Shown piece after piece: positions 27,534 to 34,462 of a DNA stretch of 64,000 nt (the stretch's first letter is position 1; each line of letters opens with the position of its first letter). Position numbers and translations under genes: made by a program. This stretch comes from Streptomyces sp. NBC_01445. Its GTDB lineage: Bacteria; Actinomycetota; Actinomycetes; Streptomycetales; Streptomycetaceae. The notes beneath the pieces are model-generated. The model was not told where the DNA came from, searched no databases, and worked only from the letters and a program-made list of their open reading frames with translations. The DNA lies in contig NZ_CP109485.1 in NCBI RefSeq assembly GCF_035918235.1, forward strand, positions 558,001 to 622,000. The letters run 5' to 3'.

Positions 27534-28149
27534 GTCCAACATGGTAGACCCGCTGGTGGCGCAGATCGCGGCCCGCATTCGCGTCGAGCGGGAGCGACGC
27601 CGGTGGACCCTGGCCCGGCTCGCCGAGGAGTCGGGGGTGTCCCGCGCCATGATCCACCGGATCGAGCGCGGTGAAAGCAGCCCCACCGCCGCGATCCTGG
27701 GCAAACTGTCCGCCGCCTTCCAGCTCAGCGTCTCCTCCTTGTTCGCCCTCGCCGAAGGCGCGGCCGAAGCACCGGCCGACGGCGGGTCCCCCGTCGGCGA
27801 GAGCGAGTCTGGAGGGGTGCGCCGCCGGGGCGAGGCAGTGGAGTGGACCGATCCCGCCACCGGGTACCGCCGCCGCCAGATCACCGGCCTGGAATTCCCC
27901 ACCGAGGTCGCCGAGATCCGCCTGCCCGCCGGTGCCCGCGTGCCGTATCCCGCCGCCGCCTTCGCGTTCCTGCGCCAGGTGGTCTGGGTGCTCGACGGGC
28001 ATCTGACCTTCCACGAGGGCGATGCGGTGCATGAACTCGACGCGGGGGACACGATCGAACTGGGCGAACCCTCCCCACGCGTCTTCGCCAACACCAGCAC
28101 CGACGAATGCCGCTACGCCGTCATCCTGGCCCGGGGGACAAATCCGTGA
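27532..28149 (+). CDS. XRE-family regulator with C-terminal cupin domain
   Basis: 205 residues. The N-terminal helix-turn-helix (RRWTLARLAEESGVSRAMIH then RIERGESSPTAAILGKLSAA) is a standard XRE domain. From about residue 120 there is a cupin fold (QVVWVLDGHLTFHEGDAVHE, LDAGDTIELGEPSPRVFAN). This XRE-cupin class senses small metabolites such as amino acids or polyamines. ATG 27532 is in CATG shared with the opposite start. No ribosome site is seen and a -10-like TATATT sits 6 nt away, so leaderless translation is likely. It probably regulates the divergent GNAT gene. Confidence 0.9.
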   Translation: MSNMVDPLVAQIAARIRVERERRRWTLARLAEESGVSRAMIHRIERGESSPTAAILGKLSAAFQLSVSSLFALAEGAAEAPADGGSPVGESESGGVRRRGEAVEWTDPATGYRRRQITGLEFPTEVAEIRLPAGARVPYPAAAFAFLRQVVWVLDGHLTFHEGDAVHELDAGDTIELGEPSPRVFANTSTDECRYAVILARGTNP

Positions 28150-28240
28150 ACCTGGCCCCGAGCTGATGTCAGGCAGGGGCGCGGGCCGGGCCTCTGCAGG
28201 GGGCTGTGGCCCTCCTTGCTGTACCGGAAGCCGGTGGGGT

Positions 28241-28921
28241 TCAGCGGTGTCGGGGAAGCCAGACGGGAGCACTGCCGCCGCGGGGAAGCGGGACGTCGCG
28301 GAAGCGGCCGGGGGTCTTGGACATGATGATCTGGTCGGTGACGCCCTGGTAGTGGCCGCAGGGGGTTTCGGCGGTGAAGGCGTCCGGGTCGAGGTACGCG
28401 TGCGGGGAGTTGGGGTCGGGGTCGAGCGCGACCTCGTGGGCGTAGTCACGGTCGAAGACACCGAGGCTGAGGATCCAGGTGGCGATGCGGGTGAGGTTGA
28501 GGGTGACGCGATAGCTGCCGCCGTCGGTGGCGCGGCGCATCAGCGCGGCGACGGCCCCGGTGGTGGCCAGCCAGGAGAGGACGTAGTCATTGACGACGCT
28601 GATGTAAGGCAGAGCAGGTGTGCTCTTCGGTCCGGCCGCGACACCGTCCGCGCCCTCCATCAGCATGATGCCGGTGAGCGCGCCGGCGGTCTGGTCGAAG
28701 CCGACGCGGTCGGCCCACGGGCCGGTCACGCCGGCAAGCGAGAAGCTGAGGTGGATGATGCCGGGGCGGATGGCCGTGGCTTCCTCGGCACTCAGGCCGA
28801 TCTTCTCGAGGTAGCCGGGGCGGCGGTTGGCGTAGAAGAGGTCGGCTTCGCGCAGCAGTTCGCGGTGAGGTGGGCCGGTTACGGTCGGCGGTGCGGATCC
28901 GGGTCCGTGTCGCCGGCCGGA
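28241..28921 (-). pseudogene. CaiB/BaiF-type CoA-transferase, N-terminally truncated
   Basis: The frame opens directly after a stop at 28922 with no plausible start and reads ELLREADLFYANRRPGYLEK, IRPGIIHLSFSLAGVTGPWA, GFDQTAGALTGIMLMEGADG and a C-terminal segment that matches the second half of family III (formyl-CoA/carnitine) CoA-transferases. The N-terminal half with the catalytic Asp region is absent. Even if the internal GTG at 28729 is used, only 162 residues result. Considered a remnant. Confidence 0.7.
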
Positions 28922-29062
28922 TCAGTCGTCGAAGCTCTCGCCGAGGTGGAAGGAGCGGAAGGGGTCGGCGACGGCCCAGCGCCGGCCGATGGACGAGGTG
29001 ACGATGTCGTCCAGTTCCTGCATGACCTCTCGGCGAGCCTGGACGCCAACTGCGGATCACCG
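28922..29062 (-). pseudogene. C-terminal remnant resembling a 3-hydroxyacyl-CoA dehydrogenase
   Basis: About 40 codons read VMQELDDIVTSSIGRRWAVA followed by DPFRSFHLGESFDD and a TGA. The pattern 'D-x-x-V-T-x-x-I/L-G-x-R-W-A-x-x-x-P-F' is typical of the C-terminal helical domain of 3-hydroxyacyl-CoA (or carnitine) dehydrogenases. Nothing of the Rossmann domain is present. The stop lies in the same frame as the CoA-transferase remnant that follows. Motif-level evidence only. Confidence 0.45.
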
Positions 29063-29083
29063 TAAGCACAACGGGTCAGAGCG

Positions 29084-29458
29084 TCAGGCGGACCGTCGAC
29101 TGCTGTCGAGCCGTTCGGCGTCGTTCCACTGGACGGGCATGGCGCCCACCGGCTCGAAGCTGATGTCCGGGTCGTTGCTGTGAACCAGGCACATGATGCG
29201 GTGTCCGAACAGGGCCGCGCTGCGAGCGCGGTCGGCAAGGATGTCCAGCACGATCTGCGCGGTACGCGGTTCCGCACGCGCAAACCGGCCGTAGCTCGTG
29301 AAGACGATGACGAGGCCGGTGGCGTCCCGGGTGGTTCCGTACTCGTACGACTCGACGTCGCGGAGGCAGTCATTGAGTGCGTCGAGGTTCTGACCGTAGT
29401 AGTCGGGAAAGCTCAGGGCCGGGTGACGAAGGAGTCCATCATCAGGCGAAGGGCGAGG
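29084..29458 (-). pseudogene. Barstar-family (RNase inhibitor) protein, start lost
   Basis: The frame reads HPALSFPDYYGQNLDALNDC, the hallmark of barstar-type ribonuclease inhibitors (F-P-x-Y-x-G-x-N-x-D-A-L-x-D-C-L), then ESYEYGTTRDATGLVIVFTS and ends at a TGA at 29084. It opens after a TGA at 29459 and has no ATG, GTG or TTG ahead of the motif, so about 15 N-terminal residues and the start are missing. No barnase-type toxin is seen nearby. A CTG start cannot be excluded. Confidence 0.6.
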
Positions 29459-29501
29459 TCACCGGACAAGTCAAGTCGGCATCGGGGTCGAAGGCGGTCA
29501 A

Positions 29502-29537
29502 GCCCCCGCCCCGCCCCGCCCCGCCCCGCCCCGCCCC
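29502..29537. repeat. Tandem GCCCC pentamer repeat (7 units; GGGGC on the minus strand)
   Basis: GCCCCC followed by six GCCCC units. On the minus strand, the transcribed sense strand for the MFS gene that ends at 29588, this is a run of seven GGGG tracts separated by single C. Such tracts can fold into G-quadruplexes in DNA or RNA. Just beside it AGAGGCAGAG occurs twice (29552-29561 and 29571-29580). There is no classical terminator here, so the repeat may mark the 3' end of the transcript. Confidence 0.85.
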
Positions 29538-29587
29538 AGGCAGTCGGAGCACAGAGGCAGAGCGAGAGCCAGAGGCAGAGTCCCGTG

Positions 29588-30928
29588 TCAGCGCCCCGCG
29601 CGCGCCGTGTGGGCGAGGTCCATGTCCGTCGTCTCCGGTGCCAGGAAGTGGGAGACCAGACCCCCGAGCGCGAGCACCGCCGCGCCGACCAGCAGGACGA
29701 ATCGCGGGCCCACGTGTTCCAGCCCCATCGGCAGCAGGAACGTACCGATCGCGGCACCCACCCGGCTGATGGCCGCCGCGAATCCGACGCCCGTGGTGCG
29801 CAGCGCGGTGGGGAAGACCTCCAGCGGATACACCGCCGTCAGCGCGCTGGACGCCGCGTTGAGGAAGATGAAGAACAGGAAGCCGCCCACCACCACAGGT
29901 GTGACGTCCGGCCACATGGCCACCAGAGCGAGGCAGACCGCCGTGATCCAGAACGGGGGGATCAGGAGCTTGCGCCGACCGATGCGTTCGACCACGAGGC
30001 AGCCGAGCGTCACTCCTGCGACGGCCGTGAACGCGTAGACGAGGAGTGCGGCGACCGCATTGTCGCCCATGTTCAGGGCCTCGAACACCTCGCTCCAGAA
30101 GGCGCCGATCGCGAAGTACGGCAGGACGAGCGCCGCCCAGAACGTGCCGGCGAAGACGGTCGCCCGCAGGTGCTTGCGGCTGAACAGGGCCCGGAATCCC
30201 GCCTGTTCACCGGTCTCGGCGAGTTCGGCGTCCGCGTCGAGCTCGATGCCGTACCGCTCGATGAGCGTCTGGGCCTCCTCGGTGCGGCCCTTGCTGAGGA
30301 GCCAGCGCGCCGACTCCGGCACGCCCCCGCGCAGTGCGAGACAGACGACGGCGATGACCGCGCCGCTGGACAGGGACCAGCGCCAGCCGCCGTCCATCTC
30401 GGCGAACAGGGCACCGACCACGGTGGCCAGGGCGTATCCCACGTACCAGCTGATCTCCAGGCTGCCGAGCAGTCGGCCGCGGCCCTTGCTGGGCGCGTAC
30501 TCGGACAGCAGGGGCGCGCCCACCGCGTACTCGCCGCCGATCGCCAGGCCCATCACCAGGCGGATCAGGAAGAGTTGGGTGCCGTCCGCCACGAAGAACT
30601 GAGCCACCGAGCTGATCAGGAAGATCAGCATGTCGACCATGAAGACGGGGCGGCGCCCGAACCGGTCGGCGAGCCAGCCGAAGACCGGTCCGCCGAAGAA
30701 GATGCCGATCAGCGGTGAGGCTCCGACCAGGCCCTGAGCGACCGTGCCCAGGTGCAGGTCCGCGGTGAGCGCGGTCATCGCCATGCCGATGCCGCCGATG
30801 ACGTAGCCGTCCAGGCCCTGGCCCAACTGGGTCGCGGTCTTCAGGCGGAAGTGCAGCCGGGCCCGGTCGCGGGGACTGCCCGCCGCGGGTGAGCCGTGGG
30901 GGCGCTGGGAGACAGGCGTCATTGCCAT
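29588..30928 (-). CDS. MFS transporter (metabolite:H+ symporter-like)
   Basis: 446 residues, twelve predicted helices. Family motifs are GWLADRFGRRPVF after TM2, GLAIGGEYAVGAPLLSEYAP in TM4-5, PESARWLLSKGR in the central loop and VERIGRRKLL in the second half. This arrangement is that of MFS proteins related to aromatic acid, dicarboxylate and sugar symporters. It starts 40 bp after the succinate-semialdehyde dehydrogenase gene on the same strand and is very likely in its operon under IclR control, so it probably imports the substrate of that pathway. Confidence 0.88.
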   Translation of the reverse strand: MAMTPVSQRPHGSPAAGSPRDRARLHFRLKTATQLGQGLDGYVIGGIGMAMTALTADLHLGTVAQGLVGASPLIGIFFGGPVFGWLADRFGRRPVFMVDMLIFLISSVAQFFVADGTQLFLIRLVMGLAIGGEYAVGAPLLSEYAPSKGRGRLLGSLEISWYVGYALATVVGALFAEMDGGWRWSLSSGAVIAVVCLALRGGVPESARWLLSKGRTEEAQTLIERYGIELDADAELAETGEQAGFRALFSRKHLRATVFAGTFWAALVLPYFAIGAFWSEVFEALNMGDNAVAALLVYAFTAVAGVTLGCLVVERIGRRKLLIPPFWITAVCLALVAMWPDVTPVVVGGFLFFIFLNAASSALTAVYPLEVFPTALRTTGVGFAAAISRVGAAIGTFLLPMGLEHVGPRFVLLVGAAVLALGGLVSHFLAPETTDMDLAHTARAGR

Positions 30929-30968
30929 GGGGACTCCGTAGGTTGTGAGGGCAGGGGCGGGCCGGGAT

Positions 30969-32474
30969 TCAGGGGGTGGGCCAGTCCAGGGCTACGTACT
31001 TGGTCTCCAGGAACGCCTCGATTCCTTCGCGGCCTCCCTCGCGGCCGATGCCGGACTGCTTGACGCCGCCGAAGGGGGCGGCCGTGTCGGAGATCAGGCC
31101 GCGGTTGAGGCCGACCATGCCGGCCTCCAGACGCTCGGCGATCCGCAGGCCGCGGGCCAGGTCGCGGGTGTAGACGTACGAGGCGAGGCCGTACGCGGTG
31201 TCGTTGGCCGCGGCGAGCATCTCCTCCTCGTCGGTGAAGGTGACGATCGGGGCGACCGGGCCGAAGACCTCGGTGTGCAGGATGTCGGCGTCGGCGGGGA
31301 CGTCGGTGAGGACGGTGGCCGGGTGGTACCAGCCTCCGTCGGCGGGGGCCTCGCCCTGCGCGGCGATCCGGGCGCCGCGGTTCACGGCGTCGGCGACGAG
31401 ACCGGAGATCCGTTCCACCGCCGTCGGGTTGATCACCGGGCCGAGGGTGACGCCCTCGGCGAGGCCGGGCCCAGCCTTGACCTCACGCATCGCGGCGCCG
31501 AACTTCTCGGTGAACTCTGCGGCGACGTCGGAGTGCACGTAGAACCGGTTGGCGGCGATGCACACCTCTCCTCCGCCGCGCATCTTGGCGTCCATCGCAC
31601 CGCGTACGGCGGCGTCGATGTCGGCGTCGGCGAGGACCACGAACGGGGCGTTGCCGCCGAGTTCCATGGTCACGTTGACGACGTGGTCGGCGCACTGGCG
31701 CAGCAGGACGCGGCCGGTGGCGGTGGAGCCGGTGAAGGAGAACTTGCGGACACGCTCGTCGTCGAGCCAGGCGGAGACGGTCTCGGTGGCACGGTCGGTC
31801 GGCAGTACGTTGAGCAGGCCGGCCGGCAGTCCGGCCTCGGCGAGCAGCGCGGCGACGGCCAGCGCGGTCAGGGGTGTCTCGGGGGCCGGCTTGAGCAGGA
31901 CGGGGCAGCCGGCCGCGAGCGCGGGGGCGATCTTGCGGGTGGCCATCGCGGCGGGGAAGTTCCACGGCGTCACGAACGCGGTGACGCCGACGGGTGCCTT
32001 GAGGATCGCGTGCCGGAAGCCGCCCGCCGGTGCCTCGCCGAAGCCGGAGCCGATGCGTACGGCCTCCTCGGCGAACCAGCGGAAGAACTCGGCGGCGTAG
32101 CCGACCTCGGCCTTGGCGTCGCGGTACGCCTTGCCGTTCTCCAGGGTGATGAGTCGGGCGAGGGCGTCGCTGTGCTCGTGCATCAGGCGGAAGGCGCCGG
32201 TGAGGATCTCGGAGCGGCGGCGGGCCGGGGTGCGCCGCCACTCCTCGGCCGCGGCCGACGCGGCGTCGAGGGCGTCGGTCGCGTCCTGCGCCGAGGCGGC
32301 GCCGACCTCGCGGACGACCTCGCCGGTGGCCGGGTCGTACACCGGGTACGTGCGGCCGTCGGACGCGGCGCGCCACTGCCCGCCGATCCACAAGTCTCCT
32401 TCTCCATAAGGCGACTTGACGATGCTCTCGATATCGGTGGCGAGGTCGGTTTCGACGGCGAGGTCGATGTCCAT
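30969..32474 (-). CDS. NAD(P)-dependent succinate-semialdehyde dehydrogenase-like ALDH
   Basis: 501 residues of the aldehyde dehydrogenase family, closest in pattern to GabD. VGVTAFVTPWNFPAAMATRK is the NAD(P)-binding start, FSFTGSTATGRVLL the glycine loop, VTMELGGNAPFVV holds the general base Glu, and GGEVCIAANRFYVH holds the catalytic Cys. The C-terminal FGGVKQSGIGREGGREGIEA is typical of SSADH. ATG 32474 follows AAGGAG. It is first in an operon with the MFS transporter. Its promoter (TTGTTC-N18-TAAATT) lies about 165 bp upstream with an IclR-type dyad 25 nt before the -35. Substrate may be succinate semialdehyde or a similar semialdehyde. Confidence 0.9.
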   Translation of the reverse strand: MDIDLAVETDLATDIESIVKSPYGEGDLWIGGQWRAASDGRTYPVYDPATGEVVREVGAASAQDATDALDAASAAAEEWRRTPARRRSEILTGAFRLMHEHSDALARLITLENGKAYRDAKAEVGYAAEFFRWFAEEAVRIGSGFGEAPAGGFRHAILKAPVGVTAFVTPWNFPAAMATRKIAPALAAGCPVLLKPAPETPLTALAVAALLAEAGLPAGLLNVLPTDRATETVSAWLDDERVRKFSFTGSTATGRVLLRQCADHVVNVTMELGGNAPFVVLADADIDAAVRGAMDAKMRGGGEVCIAANRFYVHSDVAAEFTEKFGAAMREVKAGPGLAEGVTLGPVINPTAVERISGLVADAVNRGARIAAQGEAPADGGWYHPATVLTDVPADADILHTEVFGPVAPIVTFTDEEEMLAAANDTAYGLASYVYTRDLARGLRIAERLEAGMVGLNRGLISDTAAPFGGVKQSGIGREGGREGIEAFLETKYVALDWPTP

Positions 32475-32644
32475 GGACTGCTCCTTGCACCGGGTCGCGG
32501 GCGCTCAGGGCGCACGGAACCGGCAGGTGGAAGAAAGTGTTGCCAAGCAGACCGGCCGAAAAGGGCGTGCCGAAGGGCAGGCCCGGTGCGGGGCGGGGAC
32601 GTCTCTGGGGTCTCTGTCCGTCGCGCTGGGGCCGGGATGCGAGG

Positions 32645-32674
32645 AATTTATGGGCCGTTAACCGCCGGGAACAA
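32645..32674 (-). promoter_or_regulatory. Promoter of the ALDH-MFS operon
   Basis: Reading the minus strand, TTGTTC (32674-32669), 18 nt, TAAATT (32650-32645). Predicted transcription start near 32638, giving a leader of about 164 nt. The dyad GTTGCG-N5-CGCAAC lies exactly 25 nt upstream of the -35. The fae promoter has the same layout. Confidence 0.6.
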
Positions 32675-32699
32675 GACGTCTGTGGTGATCGAGACGTGA

Positions 32700-32716
32700 G
32701 TTGCGCTCAGCGCAAC
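32700..32716. promoter_or_regulatory. IclR operator site 1, GTTGCG-N5-CGCAAC
   Basis: A perfect dyad, GTTGCGCTCAGCGCAAC (8-bp arms around one base), between the IclR stop and the ALDH promoter. It shares the core GTTGCG-N5-CGCAAC with site 2 at 33598-33614. Its position from about -62 to -78 relative to the predicted start fits an activator site. Confidence 0.7.
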
Positions 32717-32735
32717 CGCTCCCCCGTACCTCCGT

Positions 32736-33509
32736 CTACTGCCGCGGCTCCCAGCCGAGCTGGGCCGACACCTTCGCCGCGGCGGCCGCGGCGGCCGCTC
32801 CCGCGTGGTCGAGGCGCGCCGCGAAACGCTCGGCGGGCGCGGTGACGTTGAGGGCGGCCACGACCCGGCCGCGGAAGTCACGCACTGCGGCGGAGACGCC
32901 GACGAGCCCGGGCTCGAACTCCTCGACCTCGCGGGCGAACCCCTCCGCCTCGGCCCGCCGGATGCGGGACCAGAGGTCGGGCACCGACACCTCTTCGGTG
33001 GCCCCGAACCGCACATACAGCTCGTCGGGGCTGGCGCCCTCCAGAAGCACCGGCCCCGCGGAGGTGATCCAGGCAGAGCAGCCGCGCCCCTCCCATTCGC
33101 GCAGGCGGTAGGAGTGCCCGGACACCGAGAGCAGGGTGCGCACCTCCCTGTCGTGCAGCACGCACAGGTGGGTGGTCTCCTCCAGGTCAGCGGCCAACCG
33201 GTGCATGACCGGCCCCGCCACGCGCACGACCCGGCTCTCCGAGGTCCGCGCGACCAGCGAGAACAGCCGCCAGCCGAGCCGGTACTCGAGGCTGTCGGGG
33301 TCCCGCTCGACGATGCCCTCGTCGGCGAGAGCCTTCAGCGCCCGGGACACCTGGCTCTTGTCGCGCCCCACCAGCTGGGCTATGCGTACGACACCGAGGC
33401 CGCCGGTGCGGTGGGCCTCGGGCGAGCCGAGTGCTTCGAGGAGGTCGACGTCGCGGCGCAGGCCGTGGCCCTGGCTGCGGACGGACCGGGGGGCGTTCGC
33501 TTCGTTCAC
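32736..33509 (-). CDS. IclR-family transcriptional regulator
   Basis: 257 residues. The winged HTH (GGLGVVRIAQLVGRDKSQVS then RALKALADEGIVERDPDSLE) is followed by an IclR effector domain (RVAGPVMHRLAADLEETTHL, GRGCSAWITSAGPVLLEGAS, EFEPGLVGVSAAVRDFRGRV). The C-terminus includes an Ala tract (DHAGAAAAAAAAKVSAQL). The gene sits between two operons it presumably controls: ALDH-MFS downstream on its own strand and fae plus a dehydrogenase on the other strand. The same dyad lies at each flank, one 86 bp upstream of its own start, so autoregulation is also likely. Confidence 0.92.
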   Translation of the reverse strand: MNEANAPRSVRSQGHGLRRDVDLLEALGSPEAHRTGGLGVVRIAQLVGRDKSQVSRALKALADEGIVERDPDSLEYRLGWRLFSLVARTSESRVVRVAGPVMHRLAADLEETTHLCVLHDREVRTLLSVSGHSYRLREWEGRGCSAWITSAGPVLLEGASPDELYVRFGATEEVSVPDLWSRIRRAEAEGFAREVEEFEPGLVGVSAAVRDFRGRVVAALNVTAPAERFAARLDHAGAAAAAAAAKVSAQLGWEPRQ

Positions 33510-33594
33510 GCTCGCATCGTAAAGGCGTCGGCGTGCCGGCGAAGTGCCTGGTCAGAGTGTGGTCACGCGAGGGGCCGGCGCGGGTGGGAGCGTG

Positions 33595-33617
33595 GGGGTT
33601 GCGCGCATCGCAACCCC
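33595..33617. promoter_or_regulatory. IclR operator site 2, perfect 9-bp inverted repeat
   Basis: GGGGTTGCG, 5 bp, CGCAACCCC in the gap between iclR and fae. The core GTTGCG-N5-CGCAAC (33598-33614) is shared with site 1. It ends 25 nt before the predicted fae -35 box, at about -62 to -78 from the predicted start, and lies 86 bp upstream of the divergent iclR start. Confidence 0.75.
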
Positions 33618-33639
33618 GGTTTCGATTTCCGGTGCGAGC

Positions 33640-33669
33640 TTGCACACCTGTCGCGCGGCGACCTAGTTT
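33640..33669 (+). promoter_or_regulatory. Promoter of the fae operon
   Basis: TTGCAC (33640-33645), 18 nt, TAGTTT (33664-33669). Predicted start near 33676, leader about 161 nt. Same spacer length and same distance to the IclR dyad as the ALDH-MFS promoter. Confidence 0.6.
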
Positions 33670-33836
33670 CGCCGAGCAGCCAGCCGAAGGCGGGTACGTC
33701 CCGCCGGTGCGGCTGCGTCTCGTGCCGCGAGTCGGCACACCCTCCAACTCGTCCGGCGCGCCGGCCTGTTGGGCCTTCCGCGCCCCTGGCCTGACCCCAC
33801 CCTGTCCCGCCCTGATCCTCGTACGGGAGCACCACC

Positions 33837-34385
33837 ATGCCCTTTGCCTCCACCGTCCTCATCGGTGAATCCTTCGTGGGCGACGGCGTCAACGCCGCGC
33901 ACACCAACATCGTCCTCGGCCGCAAGGGTGGTCCGGTGGAGACCGCGTGGGCCACCGCCCTGGCCACGCCGAGCGCGGGGCACGTGCCGTTCATGACGGT
34001 CGTGCGCCCCTCGGTGCCGGTGAAGCCGCTGACCCTGTTCGTCAACAAGGCGGCGGCCGACGGGGAGCTGCACGAGCGCGCCACCTGGGGCTCGGCCCAG
34101 GCGGGCCTCGCACAGGGGGTCGCCGACGCCGTGCTCGACGGGACCGTCCCCGCTGGCGAGGCGGACGACCTGCTGATCATCGCCGCGATCTGGGTCAACC
34201 CGGGCGTCGACGACCTCGACGAGTCCTTCCGCAACCAGCGTGTCGCCGCTTACCAGGCGCTGCGCGCCGCCGTCGAGGGCCGGCCGACAGCCGGGGACGT
34301 GATCGACGCGGTCAAGTCCGGTGTCACCAACCCGTTCTACACGCCGTCGGCGCAGCAGCTGTCGGTCTCGGCGCCCAAGGCCTAA
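33837..34385 (+). CDS. fae: Formaldehyde-activating enzyme (Fae) homologue
   Basis: 182 residues. LIGESFVGDGVNAAHTNIVL then GRKGGPVETAWATALA matches the Fae N-terminus, with the conserved His (about residue 22) that acts as acid in condensation of formaldehyde with tetrahydromethanopterin. VVRPSVPVKPLTLFVNKAA and AIWVNPGVDDLDESFRNQRV are also family-typical. In methylotrophs Fae makes methylene-H4MPT, but streptomycetes are not known to use H4MPT, so this may be a Fae-like protein with another carbonyl substrate or pterin/folate partner. ATG 33837 has GGGAG upstream. It is followed 77 bp later by a beta-hydroxyacid dehydrogenase. Confidence 0.88.
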   Translation: MPFASTVLIGESFVGDGVNAAHTNIVLGRKGGPVETAWATALATPSAGHVPFMTVVRPSVPVKPLTLFVNKAAADGELHERATWGSAQAGLAQGVADAVLDGTVPAGEADDLLIIAAIWVNPGVDDLDESFRNQRVAAYQALRAAVEGRPTAGDVIDAVKSGVTNPFYTPSAQQLSVSAPKA

Positions 34386-34462
34386 CCCGCCGCTCAACTC
34401 CCCATCCCTGCACCACACTTACGGCATTTGCCTTACATCCTCGTACGCCGCTGCAGTAAGGA

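Noticed and set aside
29502..29537. CRISPR-like or iteron array
   Set aside because: Units are 5 bp with no spacers and there are no cas or rep genes; it is a simple microsatellite.
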